Origin: Pristionchus mayeri
Lineage: Eukaryota; Nematoda; Chromadorea; Rhabditida; Neodiplogasteridae
DNA length: 64,000 nucleotides
Reading direction: 5' to 3'
Assembly (NCBI GenBank): GCA_036245805.1
Contig: BTRK01000006.1
Span: forward strand, 18,136,365-18,200,364
A program made the translations under genes and the position numbers. Below are positions 60,001 through 64,000 of this stretch, piece after piece (the stretch's first letter is position 1; every line of letters begins with the position of its first letter). Under the pieces are notes generated by a model. The model had not been told where the DNA came from, ran no database searches, and saw nothing but the letters and a program-made list of their open reading frames with translations.

Positions 60001-61047
60001 TTCACAGTTGATAAAAATATTTGTAAAATAATTTTAACTCGTTCCATTATCGGTCAATAAATCGATTTGGTTATCAATCAATAAATCGATATTCCTTCCC
60101 TGCAGGAACTCTCGTCCGCTCGTTTCGTCTTCACTTGCTCCTCGTGCTCTCGTCGACCACGATCAGAGAGCCCCAAACCGTCCCTGCACCCGCAGAGAAC
60201 GACCATCCAGATGATCGCGCCCCATGATATGAAGAGGAAGAAGACCAACGAGGTACGGTAGGAAGGGGTACTGTATATCGATTACGGTAATGACTGCAAC
60301 GAAGATGCTTTGAAGGGGATCGCTTATGTTTGGGTAGTTGAGGAGTACGGTGGGAGAGACGCAAGGTAGGAGTGAGATGGTGATACGGTGGAAATTGCGT
60401 AGGCTTTATTGAGAAAGGTCGCTGAGCAATCCTGCGTTTATTACGAGTGTTCATTTCTTTCCTTTAGGGGGTGTGATAGAGGAAGATGAAGAGAGTGAGA
60501 TCATTACTCATACGGAGATGGGCCGACAGCGGCCGCGCTACAGTTGGGAAGAAGGATGGGTTACGGTAGATCGATAACAGGCCTTCTCGTGAATTAGATA
60601 TTTTGTAGCAATTGGAATGGATACTAGGGAAGCAAAATTGTCTACTTAGCTCGTGATGCGCGCATTCTAAAACATTATTTCACGTCAATTTTCGGTTCCC
60701 GCTATGGCACTTATCTTGCTCTGGGCATCGCCACAAGAAAACACAAATGCAATATCTTTGGATGATTTTCGGAACATTTAGCCTGGCGGTTAGCATCACA
60801 TGAGGTGAACTCCATTGATGGATGAGCTTATTTGTGTTCCAGTTCAACAAATATTAGATCATGCCAATTTCTTGTTCCCCTTTTTCCTCCTGATCAGCAA
60901 CCCACATCAATAAATCCGAGTGAAGCTGTTAATTAATCAATATTTTTTTAGGATTTGCCGAAGCTGGCAAAGTTCGACGAGGCTCGTCGGAAGAGACTGG
61001 AGGGAGCAGATGCGAAGAGGAAGAAGACAGTAGAAGAAGTACTGTGA
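51034..61047 (+). CDS. PHD-finger protein, Integrator subunit 12-like, 303 residues
   Basis: Ten exons with closing phases: 51034-51094, 51223-51293, 51606-51710, 52018-52074, 52184-52283, 52554-52615, 52946-53047, 53196-53306, 60106-60252 and 60952-61047. The N-terminus is acidic/Ser-rich. A helical block (YARLAVLMGSAVSTEDAIAE) precedes a PHD finger read as Cys4-His-Cys3: CIMCHDAGSALLPMLTCSVC, then THAMC in one exon and FVFTCSSC in the next. The C-terminus is Lys/Arg-rich. The finger spacing, KP-V--KE linker and basic tail resemble INTS12, the PHD subunit of the Integrator complex that cleaves snRNA and nascent RNAs; this is likely but unproven. Between the two halves of the finger is a 6.8-kb intron filled with nested repeats. 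Confidence 0.85.
52783..52929. mobile_element. hAT-like MITE (GGCACTTCTTC family), diverged copy 3
   Basis: Left end GGCACTTCTTCGGTTTCTGG, right end CCGAAGAAGT, with the same interior words as copy 2 (ATACCTA-AAATGAGTGGG). The right terminus is mutated and no clear 8-bp duplication remains. It ends 16 bp before the 52946 exon of the PHD gene. Confidence 0.75.
53775..54150. repeat. Hairpin insertion in the left arm of the giant foldback
   Basis: GATATCTTTTCTTGCCGTTT (53864) and GCCGATTTCCATTG pair with their complements near 54060 and 54010 respectively. No counterpart at the matching place of the right arm. Confidence 0.8.
56045..57312 (+). mobile_element. Mariner-type transposon, degenerate (1268 bp), in the right arm of the giant foldback
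   Basis: TIRs TTAGGTTGACTAGAAAGTTC and complement, TA-flanked. The empty site is visible in the other arm: the left arm reads ATCTTATCTAGACAATATC without the element. Interior plus-strand frames (for example LNHDLDIFGKVRKY) recall a mariner transposase but carry many stops. Confidence 0.9.
57958..58025 (+). other. tRNA-like block, left arm
   Basis: GTGGTGTAGTGCTTAACGCA resembles an A-box/D-arm and GGTGCTGGTTCAATTCC a B-box/T-arm, at about tRNA spacing. The anticodon region (CTTTGTGATCGC) does not fold convincingly, so this is not a working tRNA. Confidence 0.5.
58262..58345 (-). other. tRNA-like block, right arm (inverted copy)
   Basis: The minus strand reads GTGGTGTAGTGGTTAACGCA then GGTGCTGGTTCAATTCC. 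This copy keeps the standard GTGGTTAACGC D-arm and is closer to a real tRNA than the left copy. Confidence 0.5.
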
Positions 61048-61905
61048 GGAGCGAGGAGAGAGATTGAGACTGTCCCCCCCCCCCCTAGTCTAGTAGATTC
61101 AATCCTTCCCTTTCTTAGTAGATTGTGACATTAGTTCCTTTACGCTCCTTTCCTATCCCAAATCAGCCCAGCAAGTGCGACCTTTGTAGATAGGAAAGGT
61201 GACAGAAATGAGAATGGAAGTGAAACGATTTGTGCTGATTCGGGATTGTGAGGGACTTCCGGTTCACTCTTCCTTCATAATAATATCGATCTATTTATTT
61301 AAATATAATCTTTCCTAGAATAAGAGTATGTCTGGTGGATCTATTCTATGTTCTATTAGATCCGTTTACCCCGTTTGTTTGAATGCGATGGCCTATCATG
61401 CTTCACGTTGGTATCTCGCCTGTTTTATCCATTTCCTTTTTGTGAACACTCTCCAGATGTTAGTAATTCCGTATGCGGGTTGATAAAAAGCTTCTCGGTT
61501 TGTGCACTAAATGCCATCTGAGGGAGGGCAGTCAAAACAGTAGCGGCATTTTGCGGTCCCTTTGAAGCGCAGAAGTCATGCAAAGTGCAGATCACTTATC
61601 TGGTAATTGTAAATGTGCATCCCGTCTTTGAGAGTTGGAACGCAGGACACGCTGCTATCCCAATGCCAAAGGATTATTTATCGGACAATGGCAAAAACAA
61701 ACAACTTACCATTATCTCTCCAGTCACTTTTCGGCTTCGAAGACCATACATGGACCTGAAGTACTGAAGTATGGACCATCGATAGCTATGTATAGATCTT
61801 CAATGTAAAAAGATGCAATCAATCAGACAGGGTGCCTCAGGAGGCATACGGTAGGTAGGTCATCTCCTCGGGCCGTTTCTAACATTCATATCTGGCGTTC
61901 CTCAT

Positions 61906-62168
61906 CTATTCCTCATCACCAACTCTGAATGAATCACGCACGGGAGCAGCAGGAGCGCTGAATCAGCCAAGGGAAAGACAATGAACGAACGAATGCCTCC
62001 CACCTTCCCTCCTCCCCCTCTAGTATCGATTGAAATATAGGCAGATCAACACAACCAATCAAAAACTGAACTACCGTACGCTGGTGCCTACCGTACCTCG
62101 CTCCACCCGAATGGATCAGATCTCGGTAATCCCTCGCCAGTAGTGCGTGTTCCTTCTGGATATAGACA
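61906..62168 (-). CDS. Last two exons of an unrecognised gene
   Basis: Exons 62097-62168 (YIQKEHALLARDYRDLIHSG) and 61906-61957 (APAAPVRDSFRVGDEE, stop TAG) join in phase across a GTACGG/TTCAG intron. Upstream exons must lie to the right (62.2-63.5 kb) but I could not place them; the flanking DNA is rich in TACGGTA words typical of introns here. Function unknown. Confidence 0.4.
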
Positions 62169-63611
62169 CTACACACCGGGTGAGATTATCGCGATAGGAC
62201 CGAGAATGGGAACGCAAAGGGTACGGTAGGAGCGAATATCGATTTTCCGGGCTTAACGACGACAAAGGAGATGATCGAAAGGGCGAAGTGAATGGCTTTG
62301 GAAGAAGCGACGCACTATTTCACATCCGAGGAGTAGGAGGAGAAAGGGTAGAGAGCACAGTGAGCCTTCCTTATCAGCTCGACGGAGTGTCAAGAGGAGA
62401 AGAAGATTGATGACGAGGACCCGAGGGTACGGTAGTGGTTCCGCGGGTACTATGGTAGGTCAGGCCGGCCACTCAGGCAGCGCGGTCGACTGTGGAATGA
62501 GGAGGAGAAGGTGTGAAGATGGGGGAGGGGCGAGCGAGCGGGGGATGAATCACGATCTCCCCTCTTTCGTCTTCCTCACCCTTCTTTCCTTCACCTTCAC
62601 CCATTCCTAGATGGGGAAGGAGGGGGAGGAGAGAGAGTGTGTGAACTGAGGAGAGCGGATGAGACAGAGGAGGATCAAGACCCGGTCATTGTTTGAGCAC
62701 GGATAACGAGCCATTTCCATATGTGCGGACTCGGTATGAGTAAGCGGGCAAGGCGGGACTCGGAAGGTGATGATAGTGCTGGGAGTACTTACAGTATCAT
62801 CGTGTATGAATCGGCCTGGATTCTATGTGCACAACACTTCGGCCGAGCTCCGCTCCCTTTGAGGTGTCATGCCCTAGCTGGCAATACTTTGTGCAAATAG
62901 TGTGATAGGTCCGTCGATCTCTCGAATTCGCGTGTTCTCTCGCTCGGGGAGACAAGGAGGGATAATACCCCCCCCCCTCCCTCCTCTTATTCCATCCCTT
63001 TCGATTGATCACTCACACGACGAATCAGTATGCAAGCACTATCGATAGATGGGGAGAAAGGAGGGCCGAAGACGGGGGAAGAGAGAACCATGACTTAGTG
63101 GGGAACTATAAAGAATAAAGGGTGAGAACTGTTGTCTGAAAAAATAGCATCCCTTTCGATGCAATTCCGATAGAATGCGATAGATAGAATTTCAATGGCA
63201 AGAGTATCACAATAAATATTCAAAAACGTTTACGTTTTAAATTCTTGTGGTTTCCAAGAAATGTTGTGGCTCTGTCTCTTCCTGTGTAGAAAAATGTAGA
63301 AACCAGTGTAGAAATCCGATCTCTCCACCCACAAATCGAGGCACGAATTTATCTTACAAACAATAATATGATCGAGTATCTCTTTGTAATCTTGTAAAGT
63401 ATGTATACATCGTTAAGTTACGGGATGACCATCGTATGAACGGACAACAACGACTGTCAGACAGGGTTAGATGGGAGGGGCAGACAAGGGCGAATATGCG
63501 AGATCAGATGAGAGGGGACGAAGCCTCGTAGTAGTCATCAAAATTGTGAGGAAAATGCGAGGTTAGGGTGTGAATCGGGCAAAATGGTGAAAACGTTGGG
63601 AAATCAGTCGT
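62169..63611. other. Region without a supported gene
   Basis: Contains GA-rich and C-rich tracts, TACGGTA words (62220, 62430) and the probable 3' UTR of the HSP90 gene. The 67-codon (62407) and 71-codon (62797) frames have no support. Confidence 0.4.
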
Positions 63612-64000
63612 TTAGTCGACCTCCTCCATTCTGGATGCATCCTCTGCTGCTCCCTCGACCTTGGGGGCGTCGCTGACGCCGGATCCAGAAGGCAGATTCT
63701 CCTCCTCGTCGTCCTCGGTGATGTCGAGGCCGAGCTTGATCATGCGGAAGATGCGAGAGGCGTGCTGCAAAGGAGGGATTCAGACGGGTCGCAGTTGTTC
63801 CGTGCTTCCAGGGTTGGATTCTGCCACAGGACTGCGCAATATGCTTATAGATAGCGGGTTCTACGAGGTTCGCTGGTCCACTCTGGTAGTGGGTGCTATG
63901 GCAGGAGATAACCGTGGTTCAAGAATCTCACCTGGGTGGGGTCCTCGAGGGTGAATCCCGAGGAGAGAAGGGCGGTCTCGAAGAGAAGGTTCACGAGGTC
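63612..64000 (-). CDS. daf-21: HSP90 chaperone, C-terminal part (cut by window edge)
   Basis: Two exons (64000-63932 and 63764-63612, phase 0 junction) encode [16 protein letters not shown], then [19 protein letters not shown] and the terminal MEEVD, the TPR-cochaperone docking tail of cytosolic HSP90, followed by TAA. Cytosolic HSP90 folds kinases and receptors; the C. elegans orthologue is daf-21. The spacer before MEEVD is Gly/Ser/Ala-rich. The ATPase and middle domains lie off the right edge. Confidence 0.97.

Noticed and set aside
59670..60047. 125-codon minus-strand ORF within the PHD-gene intron
   Set aside because: No family resemblance, low-complexity translation, no splice context.

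Overview
The window is nuclear DNA from a nematode, most likely a Diplogastridae/Pristionchus-like rhabditid. Genes are split into many short GT-AG exons with small introns. Introns are peppered with TACCGTA/TACGGTA/TACTGTA-type heptamers and TGATCTTTGATCT-type words. Recognisable proteins are nematode-like: a short SH2 tyrosine kinase without F-BAR domain, CSN-1, HSP90 and a divergent F-box-like protein. No bacterial operon, CRISPR or prophage signal is present. The assignment to Pristionchus is an inference from style, not from a database match.

Layout. 0-1.2 kb: 3' half of a TMBIM/GRINA-type membrane protein (+). 1.8-7.1 kb: a foldback repeat and a 4.21-kb TA-flanked Tc1/mariner-like element with ~790-bp terminal inverted repeats (TIRs). 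7.3-8.5 kb: a six-exon F-box-like gene (+). 9.4-17.75 kb: 13.8 tandem copies of a ~602-bp unit with a recurring minus-strand ORF, bounded on the far side by a second, broken copy of the F-box gene's last exon and 3' flank. 19.7-20.4 kb: small single-pass membrane protein (-). 23.1-27.2 kb: 503-residue SH2-tyrosine kinase (-). 29.7-39.8 kb: 17-exon, seven-finger C2H2 zinc-finger protein (-). 40.5-47.8 kb: COP9 signalosome subunit 1 (-). 48.3-50.7 kb: divergent pair, a basic protein with an RVxF motif (-) and a small type I membrane protein with an NPVY tail motif (+). 51.0-61.0 kb: PHD-finger protein resembling Integrator subunit 12 (+), whose PHD finger is split by a 6.8-kb repeat-filled intron. 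61.9-62.2 kb: last exons of an unknown gene (-). 63.6-64.0 kb: C-terminus of HSP90 (-).

Exon models for the kinase, zinc-finger, CSN-1, PHD, F-box-like, type I membrane and small membrane genes were built by hand. They were accepted because splice phases agree across successive junctions.

Mobile DNA dominates the rest. It includes three mariner-type elements with TA target sites and related TIRs, a dead Tc1-type element, two families of ~1-kb foldback elements, a hAT-like MITE family with visible 8-bp target duplications, and Russian-doll nested foldbacks inside introns of the zinc-finger and PHD genes. The housekeeping genes appear intact, with the elements confined to introns and intergenic DNA. 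The strongest candidates for something undescribed are the 602-bp gene-like tandem array with its duplicated F-box flank, the long-TIR element carrying extra coding-like blocks, and the foldback family that carries an inverted pair of tRNA-like sequences.
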